Shown: positions 36,101 to 45,235 of the stretch, in pieces | Layout: each line of letters begins with the position of its first letter | Numbering within the stretch: the stretch's first letter is position 1 | Source of the DNA: Pseudomonadota bacterium | GTDB lineage: Bacteria > Pseudomonadota > Gammaproteobacteria > Burkholderiales > Rhodocyclaceae | Direction of reading: 5' to 3' | Assembly: GCA_018241665.1 (NCBI GenBank) | Contig: JAFEDK010000008.1 | Coordinates: 124,001 to 188,000 of the forward strand | Length of the DNA: 64,000 bases | Made by a program: the position numbers and the translations under genes | Notes under the pieces: generated by a model | Databases searched by the model: none | What the model was told of the DNA's origin: nothing | What the model saw: the letters and a program-made list of their open reading frames with translations, nothing else

Positions 36101-37330
36101 TCAGGATTGCGCCTGATCGAGACCGAACGCGCGGTGCAGAACGCGCACCGCCAGCTCGAGGTACTTCTCGTCGATGACAACGGAGATCTTGATCTCGGAG
36201 GTGGAGATCATCTGCAGGTTGATGCCCTCTTCGGCCAGCGTGCGGAACATGCGCGACGCAACGCCCGGGTGGGAGCGCATGCCGACACCGACGATGGACA
36301 CCTTGGCCATCGTGCGGTCACCCTTGATCTCGCGAGCGCCAATGTGGCCCTGAACCTGTTCGAGGATCTTGATGGTCTTGTCAAAGTCGCCACGGCTGAC
36401 CGTGAAGGAGAAATCCGTGGTGCCGTCGTGGCCAACATTCTGGATGATCATGTCCACATCGACATTGGCATCCGCCACCGGGCCAAGGATCTGGTAGGCG
36501 ATGCCCGGCTTGTCCGGCACGCCCTGCACGGTGATCTTGGCTTCGTCGCGATTGAAAGCAATGCCGGAGATGATCGGCTGTTCCATGTTCTTGTCTTCCT
36601 CAACGGTAATCAGGGTGCCCTCACCTTCCTCCTGGAAGCTGGAGAGAACACGAAGCTTCACTTTGTACTTGCCGGCAAACTCCACGGAACGGATCTGCAG
36701 CACCTTGGAACCCAGGCTGGCCATTTCCAGCATTTCTTCGAAGGTGATGGTGTCCAGCTTGCGGGCTTCCGGCACGACGCGGGGGTCGGTGGTGTACACG
36801 CCATCCACGTCGGTGTAAATCTGGCACTCGTCGGCCTGGATCGCGGCGGCCAGCGCAACGCCGGTGGTATCGGAACCGCCACGGCCCAGCGTGGTGATGT
36901 TACCGGCCTCGTCCACCCCCTGGAAACCGGCCACGACCACGACCGCACCGGCATCCAGATCACGGCGGATGTTGTCGCCATCGATGTCGAGGATGCGAGC
37001 TTTGGTGTACGAGTCGTCGGTCAGGATGCGCACCTGGCCGCCGGTGTAGCTGCGGGCCTTGATTCCCTGCTCCTCGAGCGCCATGCACAGCAGGCCGATG
37101 GTGACCTGCTCGCCGGTGGAGATCACCACGTCGAGTTCGCGGGGGCTGGGATTGGCACTGACTTCCTTGGCCAGCGCAATCAGGCGATTGGTCTCGCCGC
37201 TCATGGCGGACAGGACGATCACCATCTTGTGCCCCTGGGCATGGAACTTCGCGACCCGCTTGGCCACGTTCTTGATCCGCTCGGGGTTGCCGACGGAAGT
37301 GCCGCCATACTTCTGAACTATGAGCGCCAT
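36101..37330 (-). CDS. lysC: Aspartate kinase
   Basis: A 409-residue aspartokinase that phosphorylates aspartate, the first step to lysine, threonine, methionine and diaminopimelate. Seen: KYGGTSV at residues 7-13, the FQGVDEAGNITTLGRGGSDTTGVALAA nucleotide region and two C-terminal ACT domains (about 265-409) for feedback control. It is the single-function alpha type without homoserine dehydrogenase. The start at 37330 gives MALIVQKYGGTSVG, the family's standard N-terminus. I saw no lysine riboswitch-like structure in the 265-base leader region shared with the XRE gene. The tRNA-Ser gene lies downstream on the same strand. Confidence 0.97.
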   Translation of the reverse strand: MALIVQKYGGTSVGNPERIKNVAKRVAKFHAQGHKMVIVLSAMSGETNRLIALAKEVSANPSPRELDVVISTGEQVTIGLLCMALEEQGIKARSYTGGQVRILTDDSYTKARILDIDGDNIRRDLDAGAVVVVAGFQGVDEAGNITTLGRGGSDTTGVALAAAIQADECQIYTDVDGVYTTDPRVVPEARKLDTITFEEMLEMASLGSKVLQIRSVEFAGKYKVKLRVLSSFQEEGEGTLITVEEDKNMEQPIISGIAFNRDEAKITVQGVPDKPGIAYQILGPVADANVDVDMIIQNVGHDGTTDFSFTVSRGDFDKTIKILEQVQGHIGAREIKGDRTMAKVSIVGVGMRSHPGVASRMFRTLAEEGINLQMISTSEIKISVVIDEKYLELAVRVLHRAFGLDQAQS

Positions 37331-37477
37331 CTTGACTTCTAAGAAGGTGAGGATATGGGAAACCCGTGATCTTAACGGATATCGCTGCCGTGTGCAGCCC
37401 TCTGAGTTTTTCCGTAACGATGTGTGCCATGTCACGAAAAACTGCTGTGGAAAACCCTAGTCCATGCAAATATGGCG

Positions 37478-37507
37478 TTGTATGTGTTACGAGTACTGAT
37501 CTATACT
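37478..37507 (+). promoter_or_regulatory. Sigma-70-type promoter of the XRE gene
   Basis: TTGTAT (37478-37483) and TATACT (37502-37507) are separated by 18 bases. The expected transcription start falls near 37514, just at the left edge of the inverted repeat at 37515-37532. Confidence 0.65.
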
Positions 37508-37514
37508 TTCCGAC

Positions 37515-37532
37515 ATATAACGAAAGTTATAT
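37515..37532. promoter_or_regulatory. Perfect inverted repeat at the XRE transcription start, candidate operator
   Basis: ATATAAC-GAAA-GTTATAT is a perfect 7-4-7 inverted repeat covering the predicted start site of the XRE gene. Its position would let a bound dimer block transcription, suggesting autoregulation by the encoded helix-turn-helix protein. Confidence 0.6.
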
Positions 37533-37595
37533 CAGACAGCAGCTAGTCTGTTGTTATGACTGACAGAGTGAACAACCCCTTGAGGATGGCAAAAA

Positions 37596-37898
37596 ATGAA
37601 GACCAGTGAAAAAGTTGATGTGCGCGAAATCCGTCGTAAGCTCGGTTTGAACCAGTCCCAGTTCTGGTCCAAGATCGGCGTCACCCAGAGCGGCGGCTCC
37701 CGCTACGAAAGCGGCCGCAACATTCCGCGTCCGGTCCAGGCCCTGCTCCGCCTGGTGCATATCGAGCAAGTCGATATCAGCAAGATCAAGAAAGACGACG
37801 TCGAGGTCGTGGAATACCTGAAGTCCACCAACCCCGAGCTGTTCAAGACGCTGAAGAAGGAAGCCCGCGCCAAGAAGAAAGAGCGCGTCGCTCACTGA
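37596..37898 (+). CDS. Small XRE-type helix-turn-helix regulator
   Basis: A 100-residue protein with an N-terminal helix-turn-helix (residues about 8-55: VREIRRKLGLNQSQFWSKIGVTQSGGSRYESGRNIPRPV) and a lysine-rich C-terminal tail. The QSQFW and SGGSRYESG parts are the turn and recognition helix. It is short for a full transcription factor and contains no partner domain. A ribosome site (GAGG) precedes the ATG. The operator-like repeat at its promoter suggests self-control. It lies divergent from lysC; no toxin gene is adjacent, so it is not an obvious antitoxin. Confidence 0.88.
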   Translation: MKTSEKVDVREIRRKLGLNQSQFWSKIGVTQSGGSRYESGRNIPRPVQALLRLVHIEQVDISKIKKDDVEVVEYLKSTNPELFKTLKKEARAKKKERVAH

Positions 37899-37911
37899 GC
37901 AGGTATGAGCC

Positions 37912-38763
37912 TCAAGGGCTGACTGCCACGGCCAGCCCTTTCTGCCTCAGCCTGCCGGCGATCGCTTCGAGTTCGTCGGCACTGAGCTGTTGAAGGTGAA
38001 TTGCCTCAGGCTGAAAGGACTGACGGGCAAGGCCATATAGCAGCACTCCCTTCAGGGAAGCCAAGCCCGCCTGCTCCAGCGCCTCGACATAACTGCCTAC
38101 AAATTCCTCGGACGGCGCCTCGCCATCCCAGCGGACCATGCAGGTCTGCACCCAAGTCGGACATAGCGACGCACACAGCGCCAGCCGCCGTGCATGCGAC
38201 TCGGGTCGAATGCTGACGCCGTTGATACGTGCAATATCGGCCTGCGTACCCGCATCCAGCTTGAACCACACCTCCCCACCCGCTTCGGCGAGCAGGCGCA
38301 GCCCTGCCTGCACATCGGGCTTGTCCACCTGGCTGCCATTGGTGATCAGGCGTATTGGCACATGCCCCAAGCCGGCATCGTTGCGGATGCGTACGACCCG
38401 CCGGACGATATTCGAGAAGGTCGTACAGCTCGTCGGCTCCCCGTTGCCCGAGAACGCGATGTCACGAATCACGCGTGCATCCTCCGGCACGTGCTCGGCC
38501 ATGAACTGGCCGTGGGCCAGCTCCTGCAGAAAGCCCGTCAGCTCGCGCTCCAGCAGCGCCTCGTCGATCTTGGGCGCCGCACCACGTACCAGGCCGGGAA
38601 CCTGACAATAGGCGCAATGCCAGTTGCAGGCATTGTTCGGGTTCAGGTTGATTCCCACCGACACGCCCCGTGCCCGCCTGGACACGACCGGATAGACGTA
38701 GGTCATGTCGATGTAGCTGCGGTTGTGGTCGGTCACGGTCAGCATCTGCTGCCTGGTGTTCAT
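37912..38763 (-). CDS. Radical SAM protein of unknown function
   Basis: A 283-residue radical S-adenosylmethionine enzyme. The cluster motif is NACNWHCAYCQVPG, with three cysteines in the CxxxCxxC pattern. FSGNGEPTSC is the SAM-binding glycine-rich motif, and the later TNGSQVDKP and WFKLDAGTQ fit the barrel. The ATG at 38763 is preferred over an upstream TTG. It diverges from queD but differs in length and motif context from the QueE enzyme of the same pathway, so a role in queuosine synthesis is not supported. Reaction unknown. Confidence 0.85.
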   Translation of the reverse strand: MNTRQQMLTVTDHNRSYIDMTYVYPVVSRRARGVSVGINLNPNNACNWHCAYCQVPGLVRGAAPKIDEALLERELTGFLQELAHGQFMAEHVPEDARVIRDIAFSGNGEPTSCTTFSNIVRRVVRIRNDAGLGHVPIRLITNGSQVDKPDVQAGLRLLAEAGGEVWFKLDAGTQADIARINGVSIRPESHARRLALCASLCPTWVQTCMVRWDGEAPSEEFVGSYVEALEQAGLASLKGVLLYGLARQSFQPEAIHLQQLSADELEAIAGRLRQKGLAVAVSP

Positions 38764-38793
38764 GGCACTATCCGGCTCCAAAAACGAGGCGCG

Positions 38794-38799
38794 TATAAT
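38794..38799 (+). promoter_or_regulatory. queD: Candidate -10 box for queD
   Basis: A perfect TATAAT lies 33 bases before the queD start. No recognisable -35 sits 16-18 bases upstream. Confidence 0.4.
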
Positions 38800-38831
38800 A
38801 CGGGACCTTTTTTGTTTACCCGGTGCTCCCC

Positions 38832-39278
38832 ATGCGTATCACGCGCCGCCTGGAATTCGACGCGGGCCACCGCATCCCCGACCACGCCAGCCAATGCCGT
38901 CACCTGCACGGCCATCGTTACGGACTGGAGATCACCTTATCTGGCGAGATCATCCAGGCCGCCGGCACGCCCGTTAACGGCATGGTGATGGACTTTGCCG
39001 ACGTGAAGGCCATCGCCAAACAGCACATCGTTGATATCTGGGATCACGCTTTCCTGGCCTATCGCCACGACACGGCGGTGGTGGACTTCCTGCAAAGCAT
39101 GCCCGGCCACAAGACAGTGATTCTCGACGTGGTACCGACCGCCGAGAACCTGGCCGCCGAGGCCTTCCGCATCCTTGATCCCCTGTACCGGGACAGCTAC
39201 GGCAACCACCTGCGCCTTGAGCGCGTGCGCCTGTTCGAGACCCCCAACTGCTGGGCCGACGCATTGCGCTCCGAGTAA
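38832..39278 (+). CDS. queD: 6-carboxytetrahydropterin synthase
   Basis: A 148-residue enzyme of the 6-pyruvoyltetrahydropterin synthase fold that makes 6-carboxy-5,6,7,8-tetrahydropterin from dihydroneopterin triphosphate, an early step to queuosine. Seen: the zinc ligands in FDAGHRIPDH and CRHLHGHRYGLEI, with the catalytic Cys in SQCRHLHGH, MVMDFADVK and WDHAFL, and PTAENLAAE near the C-terminus. The start at 38832 gives MRITRRLEFDAGH. A stable GC-rich hairpin follows. Other queuosine genes are not nearby. Confidence 0.94.
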   Translation: MRITRRLEFDAGHRIPDHASQCRHLHGHRYGLEITLSGEIIQAAGTPVNGMVMDFADVKAIAKQHIVDIWDHAFLAYRHDTAVVDFLQSMPGHKTVILDVVPTAENLAAEAFRILDPLYRDSYGNHLRLERVRLFETPNCWADALRSE

Positions 39279-39284
39279 GTCCAA

Positions 39285-39314
39285 GCAAGGCGGCGCCAGA
39301 CAGCGTCGCCTTGC
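39285..39314. terminator. GC-rich hairpin between queD and FAH-family gene
   Basis: GCAAGGCGGCGC, six-base loop, GCGTCGCCTTGC form a near-perfect 12-bp stem in the convergent gap. There is no T-run, so it may be a weak bidirectional terminator or a processing structure. Confidence 0.4.
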
Positions 39315-39323
39315 CCATTCCGG

Positions 39324-40022
39324 CTAGACGATCCGCACCACCAGGCTGCCGACACCCTCTACCCCGGCCTCGATGAGATCGCCAGCCACAACGGGGCCGA
39401 CACCTTCCGGCGTGCCCGTGAAGATGAGATCGCCCGGCTCCAGCCGGAAGTACGTGGACAGGTTGGAGATGATCTCCGCCATCGACCAGATCATGTCCGA
39501 CACGTCACCACGCTGACGGGACTCGCCGTTCACGTTCAGCCACACCTCGCCCTTGCCGGGATGCCCCACGACGGACGCCGGCGCCAGCGGGGAAATCGGC
39601 GCTGCCTGGTCGAAAGCCTTGCCGAGCTCCCACGGGCGCCCCTTGTCGCGCAACGCAAACTGCAGGTCGCGACGCGTCATGTCGAGGCCGACCCCGTAGC
39701 CCCACACGTGAGACAAGGCTTCGTCCACGGGAATGTCTGCCCCACCCTCGCCGATCGCCACGACGAGTTCGATCTCGTGATGGAGATTGGCCGTCGCCCG
39801 CGGATAAGGCAGCTCGAGCGTCGCGCCCTGGGCCACCGGCACCACCGCATCAGCCGGCTTGCAAAAGAAGAACGGCGGCTCCCGCGTCGGATCCGAGCCC
39901 ATTTCACGGGCATGGGCGGCGTAGTTACGCCCGACGCAATAGACCCGGCGCACCGGGAAAGACGCATCCTTCCCGACCACCGGCACCGCCACCAACGGCG
40001 GCGGAACAATTACGAAATCCAT
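39324..40022 (-). CDS. Fumarylacetoacetate hydrolase-family protein
   Basis: A 232-residue enzyme of the FAH fold, which includes acylpyruvate hydrolases, oxaloacetate decarboxylases and fumarylpyruvate hydrolases. Seen: [14 protein letters not shown] near the start, [10 protein letters not shown], the metal-binding [11 protein letters not shown] and the final [14 protein letters not shown]. The start at 40022 is chosen because AAAGGA lies eight bases upstream of the ATG. The substrate within this broad family cannot be told; short-length members like this are often fumarylpyruvate or acylpyruvate hydrolases. Confidence 0.88.
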   Translation of the reverse strand: MDFVIVPPPLVAVPVVGKDASFPVRRVYCVGRNYAAHAREMGSDPTREPPFFFCKPADAVVPVAQGATLELPYPRATANLHHEIELVVAIGEGGADIPVDEALSHVWGYGVGLDMTRRDLQFALRDKGRPWELGKAFDQAAPISPLAPASVVGHPGKGEVWLNVNGESRQRGDVSDMIWSMAEIISNLSTYFRLEPGDLIFTGTPEGVGPVVAGDLIEAGVEGVGSLVVRIV

Positions 40023-40168
40023 CCAGTCAATCCTTTCCATGTGTTCATGTTGTCCGCATCGGATCACGATGCCGGACCGTATTCGGGGGCGCGGTAACCG
40101 GTTACCACCCGCAGCCCGTGCTCCATCGCCACACTTCCTGCACCCCACCCACCACCGAGGAGACTGGC

Positions 40169-40747
40169 ATGCCCAAGAAAATCCTGATGATCTGCGGCGA
40201 CTTTTGTGAAGACTACGAAACCATGGTGCCGTTCCAGGCCCTGCTCGCCGTCGGCCACACCGTGCACGCCGTATGCCCCGACAAGAAGGCCGGTGACACC
40301 ATCGCCACCGCCATTCACGACTTCGAGGGCGACCAGACCTACACCGAAAAGCGGGGCCACAATTTTGCCCTGAACGCGACCTTTGCCGACATCCGCGCCG
40401 AAGATTACGACGCGCTGGTGGTGCCCGGCGGGCGCGGGCCGGAATACCTGCGCATGTATCCGGCAGTCGTCGAAGCCGTCCGCCACTTCTTCACCGCCAA
40501 CAAGCCGGTTGCCGCCATCTGCCACGGCGCCCAGTTGCTGGCTGGCGCCCGTGTGCTCGAAGGACGGACCTGTTCCGCCTACCCGGCCTGCCGGGCCGAA
40601 GTGGAGCTGGCCGGCGGCACCTATGCCGACATCCCGGTGGACCAGGCCATCACCGACGGCAATCTGGTCTCGGCCCCGGCCTGGCCGGCCCATCCGGCCT
40701 GGATCGCCCAGTTCCTGACGGTACTCGGCACGCGGATCAGCCACTGA
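40169..40747 (+). CDS. DJ-1/PfpI family protein
   Basis: A 192-residue protein of the DJ-1/PfpI superfamily, cytoplasmic enzymes acting as deglycases, glyoxalases or stress proteins. Seen: [15 protein letters not shown] at the start, [17 protein letters not shown], and the nucleophile elbow [13 protein letters not shown] with the reactive cysteine followed by histidine. The ATG at 40169 gives the family's normal N-terminus and lies behind GAGGAGA. It diverges from the FAH-family gene. Confidence 0.9.
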   Translation: MPKKILMICGDFCEDYETMVPFQALLAVGHTVHAVCPDKKAGDTIATAIHDFEGDQTYTEKRGHNFALNATFADIRAEDYDALVVPGGRGPEYLRMYPAVVEAVRHFFTANKPVAAICHGAQLLAGARVLEGRTCSAYPACRAEVELAGGTYADIPVDQAITDGNLVSAPAWPAHPAWIAQFLTVLGTRISH

Positions 40748-40826
40748 GCGATCCCTTCGGCACGACGCCCCCACCCGGCCTAGAATGGCCTGGCGGGGGT
40801 GTGCCCGTTAGCGGAGTCATCACAGC

Positions 40827-41183
40827 ATGTGCCAGATCTTCATCAACGCCGACCCCGACCTGTACGCCAACCGCAGCCGCTCCATCCGCTTGCGGGGCGT
40901 GGCCACCAGCCTGCGCCTGGAGAACCTGTTCTGGAACGTGCTGGAAGAAATCGGCGAACGGGATGGCCTCAGCGTCCCGCAACTGGTCGCCAAGCTGTAC
41001 GACGAACTCTCGGCCAGCGGCCGGCTTGATGATCACGCGAACTTCAGCTCCTTCCTGCGGGTCTCCTGCATGCGCTATCTGCAACTGCAGCTCAGCGGAC
41101 GCATCCCCAGCGACGCCGGAGTACCAATTCGTGCGCTCGACGCCGGCTGGGTCCTGGCTGACGAACGGCGGCCTTCCGCCTGA
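40827..41183 (+). CDS. Ribbon-helix-helix domain protein
   Basis: A 118-residue protein that resembles the ribbon-helix-helix family PF13467. The segment RSRSIRLRGVATSLRLENLFWNVLEEIGERDGLSVPQLVAKL forms the expected strand and two helices, followed by a helical C-terminal region with SSFLRVSCMRYLQLQL. Members are presumed DNA-binding and often regulate their own transcript, but targets are unknown. It starts 79 bases after the DJ-1 gene and is 12 bases ahead of the GST gene, so co-transcription with GST is likely. Confidence 0.83.
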   Translation: MCQIFINADPDLYANRSRSIRLRGVATSLRLENLFWNVLEEIGERDGLSVPQLVAKLYDELSASGRLDDHANFSSFLRVSCMRYLQLQLSGRIPSDAGVPIRALDAGWVLADERRPSA

Positions 41184-41195
41184 AAGAACCGCGAG

Positions 41196-41900
41196 ATGAT
41201 CGACCTTTACTACTGGACTACGCCCAACGGCCACAAAATCACCCTGTTTCTGGAAGAGAGCGGCCTGCCCTACCGGATCCATCCAATCAACATCGGCAAA
41301 GGCGAGCAATTCCAGCCCGAGTTCCTGCGCATCGCACCGAACAACCGCATTCCCGCCATCGTCGACACGACGCCAGCGGATGGCGGCGAGCCGATCTCCA
41401 TTTTCGAGTCCGGCGCCATCCTGCTCTACCTCGCCGAAAAGACGGGTCAGTTCCTGTCCTCCCACGCACGAACACGCATCGACACGCTGCAATGGCTGTT
41501 CTGGCAGATGGGTGGCCTGGGGCCGATGGCCGGGCAGAACCACCACTTCGTGCAGTACGCGCCGCAGCCGATTCCCTACGCCATCGAACGCTACGTCAAG
41601 GAAACCGCGCGCCTCTACGCCGTCCTCGACAAGCAGCTGCACGGCCGCGACTTCATCGCCGGCCCCAACTACTCGATCGCCGACATGGCCTGCTACCCGT
41701 GGATCGTCCCCCACGAACGCCAGGGGCAACGCCTCGAGGATTTCCCCAACCTGCAGCGCTGGTTCGAGGCCATCCGGCAGCGCCCGGCCACCATTCGCGC
41801 CTATGCGCTCGCCGAAGGCATCAACAAGGCGCCGACGATAGACGAAGAATCGAGAAAGATTCTTTTTGGCCAAGATGCTAGAACTGTAAACAAAGCGTGA
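41196..41900 (+). CDS. Glutathione S-transferase (YfcG/YghU-like)
   Basis: A 234-residue GST with an N-terminal thioredoxin-fold domain (residues about 1-85) and an all-helical C-terminal domain. Seen: YYWTTPNGHKITLFLEE, typical of the Nu-class disulfide reductase GSTs, NNRIPAIVD with the cis-proline and FESGAILLYLAEKTG as the glutathione-binding part. The N-terminal Thr/Asn pair suits the Nu class rather than Cys or Tyr types. Likely role is glutathione-dependent disulfide reduction or peroxide defence. It follows the ribbon-helix-helix gene by 12 bases. Confidence 0.92.
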   Translation: MIDLYYWTTPNGHKITLFLEESGLPYRIHPINIGKGEQFQPEFLRIAPNNRIPAIVDTTPADGGEPISIFESGAILLYLAEKTGQFLSSHARTRIDTLQWLFWQMGGLGPMAGQNHHFVQYAPQPIPYAIERYVKETARLYAVLDKQLHGRDFIAGPNYSIADMACYPWIVPHERQGQRLEDFPNLQRWFEAIRQRPATIRAYALAEGINKAPTIDEESRKILFGQDARTVNKA

Positions 41901-42016
41901 TGGGGCGACGGCACGGCCGGGTGCGCTTCCGGTAAAATCGCGGTTTCCTCTGAAGCCGCTTCTTTTTTCCGGGCCCAAGACCGCTTCACCCATCACCCGG
42001 CCCGCGTCCCGCTCCC

Positions 42017-43879
42017 ATGACCGCTTCCATCGAACGCTTCGACCAGCTCGACCTCCAGGCCCCGATTCTCGAGGCCCTGGCCGAGATCGGCTACGAAACC
42101 CCCTCTCCCATCCAGGCAGCCTGCATCCCGCAGCTGCTCGTTGGCCATGACATCCTCGGCGAAGCCCAGACCGGCACCGGCAAGACTGCCGCCTTCGCCC
42201 TGCCCGCCCTCGACCGGGTGGACATCAACAAGCGCAATCCCCAGGTGCTGGTCCTGGCACCGACCCGCGAACTTGCCATCCAGGTGGCCGAGGCTTTCCA
42301 GCGCTACGCCAGCAAGATGCCGGGCTTCCACGTGCTGCCGATCTACGGCGGCCAGAGCATGGTCGTCCAGCTCCGCCAGCTGCAGCGCGGTGCCCACGTG
42401 GTGGTCGGCACCCCCGGCCGCGTGATGGACCACATCGAGCGCAAGAGTCTCAACCTCGACGGGCTGACCACGCTGGTCCTCGATGAAGCCGACGAAATGC
42501 TGCGCATGGGCTTCATCGACGACGTGGAGTGGATCCTCGAACACACGCCCGCCGAGCGCCAGACCGCCTTGTTCTCGGCCACCATGCCGGACGCCATCCG
42601 CCGGGTTGCCCACCGCTACCTGCGCGAGCCGAAGGAGGTGAAGATCAAGGCGGCCACCGCCACCGTCTCCACGATCCGCCAGCGCTTCCTGCAGATCGCC
42701 GGCGCCCACAAGCTCGACGCGCTGACCCGCATCCTCGAAGTCGAGGACGACTTCGACGCCGCCATCGTCTTCGTTCGCACCAAGACCGCCACCGTCGAGC
42801 TGGCCGAAAAGCTGGAAGCCCGCGGCTACGCCGCCGCCTGCCTCAATGGCGACATGACCCAGCAGCTGCGCGAGCGGGTCATCGAACAGCTCAAGAACGA
42901 AACCCTCGACATCGTCGTCGCCACCGACGTGGCCGCCCGCGGCATCGACGTACCGCGCGTCAGCCACGTCATCAACTACGACATCCCGTACGACACCGAA
43001 GCCTATGTGCACCGCATCGGCCGTACCGGCCGTGCCGGCCGCGCCGGCAACGCGATCCTCTTCGTCGCCCCGCGGGAAAATCACCTGCTGCGCCAGATCG
43101 AGCGTGCCACCCGCCAGCCGATCGAGCTGCTCAAGCTGCCGAGCCGCGAGGCCGTCGCCGACAAGCGCGTCGCGTCCTTCCGGCAACAGGTTTCCGAGGT
43201 GCTGGAATCCGAGGACCTGAACTTCTTCCTCGACGTGATCGCCGGCATGGAAGAGAAGCACGACGCCAGCATCCACGAGATCGCCGCCGCGCTGGCCTTC
43301 CTGGCCCAGAAGGACCGTCCGCTGCAGATGCCCGACACCGGCCGGCCCGACATTGCCCAGCTTGCCGCCGGCAAGCCCGAGCCCCGCGCACCGCGCGACG
43401 CCCGCGAACCGCGCGAGAACCGCGGCCAGATCCTCGAGCGCCGCCGTGATTTCGCCGAAGGACGCCTGGCCCGCTACCGCATCGACGTGGGCCGCGAGCA
43501 CATGGCCTCACCGAAGGACATCGTCGGCGCCATTGCAAACGAGGCCGGTATCGAGAGCCGCTTCATCGGCCAGATCAATCTCTTCGAGGACTACAGCACG
43601 GTTGAACTGCCGGCTGATCTGCCCAACGAGGTGGTCCAGATCCTGCGCCGCGCGCGAGTCCGTCAGCAGCCGCTGAACCTCCGCCTGGCCAGCCCCGAGG
43701 AAGCCAGCCGCGAGCGCGGCCGTCCGGGCCCCGGTGGCCCCGGCGGTCGTGGCGCGCCACCGAAGAAGCCCTTCCGCAAGGAAGGCTTCAACCGTGACGG
43801 CGGCAACTTCAATCGCGAAGGTGGTGGCTTCAACCGCGATGGCGGCGGTGGCTTCAAGGCACGCAAGCCGAAGCCCTGA
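42017..43879 (+). CDS. DEAD-box ATP-dependent RNA helicase (DeaD/CsdA-like)
   Basis: A 620-residue RNA helicase for ribosome assembly and mRNA turnover, typically important in the cold. Seen: Q motif (SPIQAACIPQLL), motif I AQTGTGKT, motif II DEAD, motif III SAT, motif VI HRIGRTGRAGR. After the core (about residues 1-370) come a dimer/linker region, a DbpA-type RNA-binding domain (about 470-550) and an Arg/Gly/Asn-rich tail with repeats such as FNRDGGNFNREGGGFNRDGG. This order is characteristic of DeaD. It converges on the HD-GYP gene with a 12-base gap and no visible terminator. Confidence 0.94.
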   Translation: MTASIERFDQLDLQAPILEALAEIGYETPSPIQAACIPQLLVGHDILGEAQTGTGKTAAFALPALDRVDINKRNPQVLVLAPTRELAIQVAEAFQRYASKMPGFHVLPIYGGQSMVVQLRQLQRGAHVVVGTPGRVMDHIERKSLNLDGLTTLVLDEADEMLRMGFIDDVEWILEHTPAERQTALFSATMPDAIRRVAHRYLREPKEVKIKAATATVSTIRQRFLQIAGAHKLDALTRILEVEDDFDAAIVFVRTKTATVELAEKLEARGYAAACLNGDMTQQLRERVIEQLKNETLDIVVATDVAARGIDVPRVSHVINYDIPYDTEAYVHRIGRTGRAGRAGNAILFVAPRENHLLRQIERATRQPIELLKLPSREAVADKRVASFRQQVSEVLESEDLNFFLDVIAGMEEKHDASIHEIAAALAFLAQKDRPLQMPDTGRPDIAQLAAGKPEPRAPRDAREPRENRGQILERRRDFAEGRLARYRIDVGREHMASPKDIVGAIANEAGIESRFIGQINLFEDYSTVELPADLPNEVVQILRRARVRQQPLNLRLASPEEASRERGRPGPGGPGGRGAPPKKPFRKEGFNRDGGNFNREGGGFNRDGGGGFKARKPKP

Positions 43880-43891
43880 TCCTTCCTGGTT

Positions 43892-45235
43892 TCATTCGAG
43901 CCCGAGGCCGTCGACGATCTCCCTGAGCGCCGCGAAGCAGCGCTCGTCGATGGCCCGGCCGACCTCGTCGGCCATGATCTCCAGCGTCTTGGCAACAGGA
44001 ACAGCGCCCCGGTAGGGGCGCTTGGCGGTGATCGCATCGAAGATGTCCGCCGTGGTGATGATGCGTGTCTCGATGGAAATCTGCGCGGCATCCAGGCCAC
44101 GCGGATAACCCATGCCGTCCAGGCGCTCGTGATGGGCGCCGGCAACCCGCGCCAGCTCTTCGAAGGCGCCAATGCGGGACAGGATTTCTTCCGTGTAGGC
44201 AGCGTGGCGCTGTACGGCGACCCACTCTTCCGCATCGAGCTTGCCGGGCTTGTCGAGAATCGCGTTGCTGACGCCCAGCTTCCCCATGTCGTGCAACAGT
44301 GCCGCCCGCCGTAACCAGCGGCGGCGGCCGGGCTCGACGCCCAGCGCCCCGGCGAGCCGGTCGCTATACAAGGCAACCCGGCTGCTGTGGCCCGCCGTAT
44401 AGGGGCTCTTGGAATCCACCACCTGGCCAAAGGCCTCGGCGATCTCGTCCAGGTAATCCTCGTCGAGCGGCACCGCGTATTGCCCCGGCTCCAATGCGAA
44501 AACCGCCTGCGCCAGATCGGGCGAGGCCAGGTGCTCCCAGAAGTCCGCCCGTTCCGCACAATGCCTGAAAGCACCAACCACCGCCGGGTCGAACCAGGTT
44601 CCAGCACGGTCCGCCACCTCCCAGCACGCGGCATCCGCGCCGTCAGACACGTTGAAGACATCCACGACCTGGGCCAGCAGCGCGATGCGCGAGAACAGCG
44701 GAATGCCCTCCCCGCGCAAATGGCCCGGGCGTCCGCTGCCGTCCCAGTGCTCGTCCAGGCCATGTATGCCCTCGGCCACCGCTTCGCTGAAACGCAGCTG
44801 CCGGGCGATGTCCGCACCCCGCGTGCAGCGCGTCTGGATCAACTCCTGGGCAATGTCGTCACCGTTCTGGAAGATATGCGCCAACGCCTTGACCCGCGCA
44901 GCCAGTCCCGCCCCGAGGCCCGTATGGCCGATGACGAACTTCAGCACCTTGGGAAGGCGGCCATCCACCGTCTTGAAGTCACGCTTGAAGGACAGATCGT
45001 CCGTCATGTACAGCTCGCAGATGCGCGCCGCATTGCTACTGCAGCCCAAGTCCTTGAGCAGGAGCGTGTAATACAGCTCCCACAAGGCATCCTCCGCCAG
45101 CCCCATCTCCCGCCCCACGTGCATGCCGATCCAGCAGCAGCGCACACAGTGCCCCTCCGGCTGCCCTTCCGTAATGTCGAGAGCATGGCTGAGGGCACCG
45201 ATCAGCTCCGCGAGCGTCAGTTGTGAAAGCGGCAT
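43892..45235 (-). CDS. HD-GYP domain protein (c-di-GMP phosphodiesterase type)
   Basis: A 447-residue protein with two HD-related halves. The N-terminal half has a degenerate HD-like segment (HCVRCCWIG near residue 29 and LLLKDLGCS near 58-66). The C-terminal half is a proper HD-GYP domain, with ALLHDMGKLG (His-Asp near 315-316) and HHERLDGMGYPRG near 365-377, ending ITTADIFDAITAKRPY. Expected activity is hydrolysis of c-di-GMP. No membrane helix or receiver domain is seen. It could counterbalance the GGDEF enzyme at 8396. A GCCGTTAA on the minus strand upstream resembles a sigma-28 -10, but the -35 is poor. Confidence 0.9.
   Translation of the reverse strand: MPLSQLTLAELIGALSHALDITEGQPEGHCVRCCWIGMHVGREMGLAEDALWELYYTLLLKDLGCSSNAARICELYMTDDLSFKRDFKTVDGRLPKVLKFVIGHTGLGAGLAARVKALAHIFQNGDDIAQELIQTRCTRGADIARQLRFSEAVAEGIHGLDEHWDGSGRPGHLRGEGIPLFSRIALLAQVVDVFNVSDGADAACWEVADRAGTWFDPAVVGAFRHCAERADFWEHLASPDLAQAVFALEPGQYAVPLDEDYLDEIAEAFGQVVDSKSPYTAGHSSRVALYSDRLAGALGVEPGRRRWLRRAALLHDMGKLGVSNAILDKPGKLDAEEWVAVQRHAAYTEEILSRIGAFEELARVAGAHHERLDGMGYPRGLDAAQISIETRIITTADIFDAITAKRPYRGAVPVAKTLEIMADEVGRAIDERCFAALREIVDGLGLE

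Noticed and set aside
37331-37595. Lysine riboswitch upstream of lysC
   Set aside because: I saw no long multi-stem leader characteristic of the L-box. The region holds the XRE promoter and a short inverted repeat instead.
37912-38763. Radical SAM protein as QueE because queD is next door
   Set aside because: It is divergent from queD, longer than typical QueE, and its cluster context does not match. Adjacency alone is not enough.
41993-43501. 502-codon minus-strand frame over the DEAD-box gene
   Set aside because: Antisense shadow. The DEAD-box helicase on the plus strand has every motif in order.
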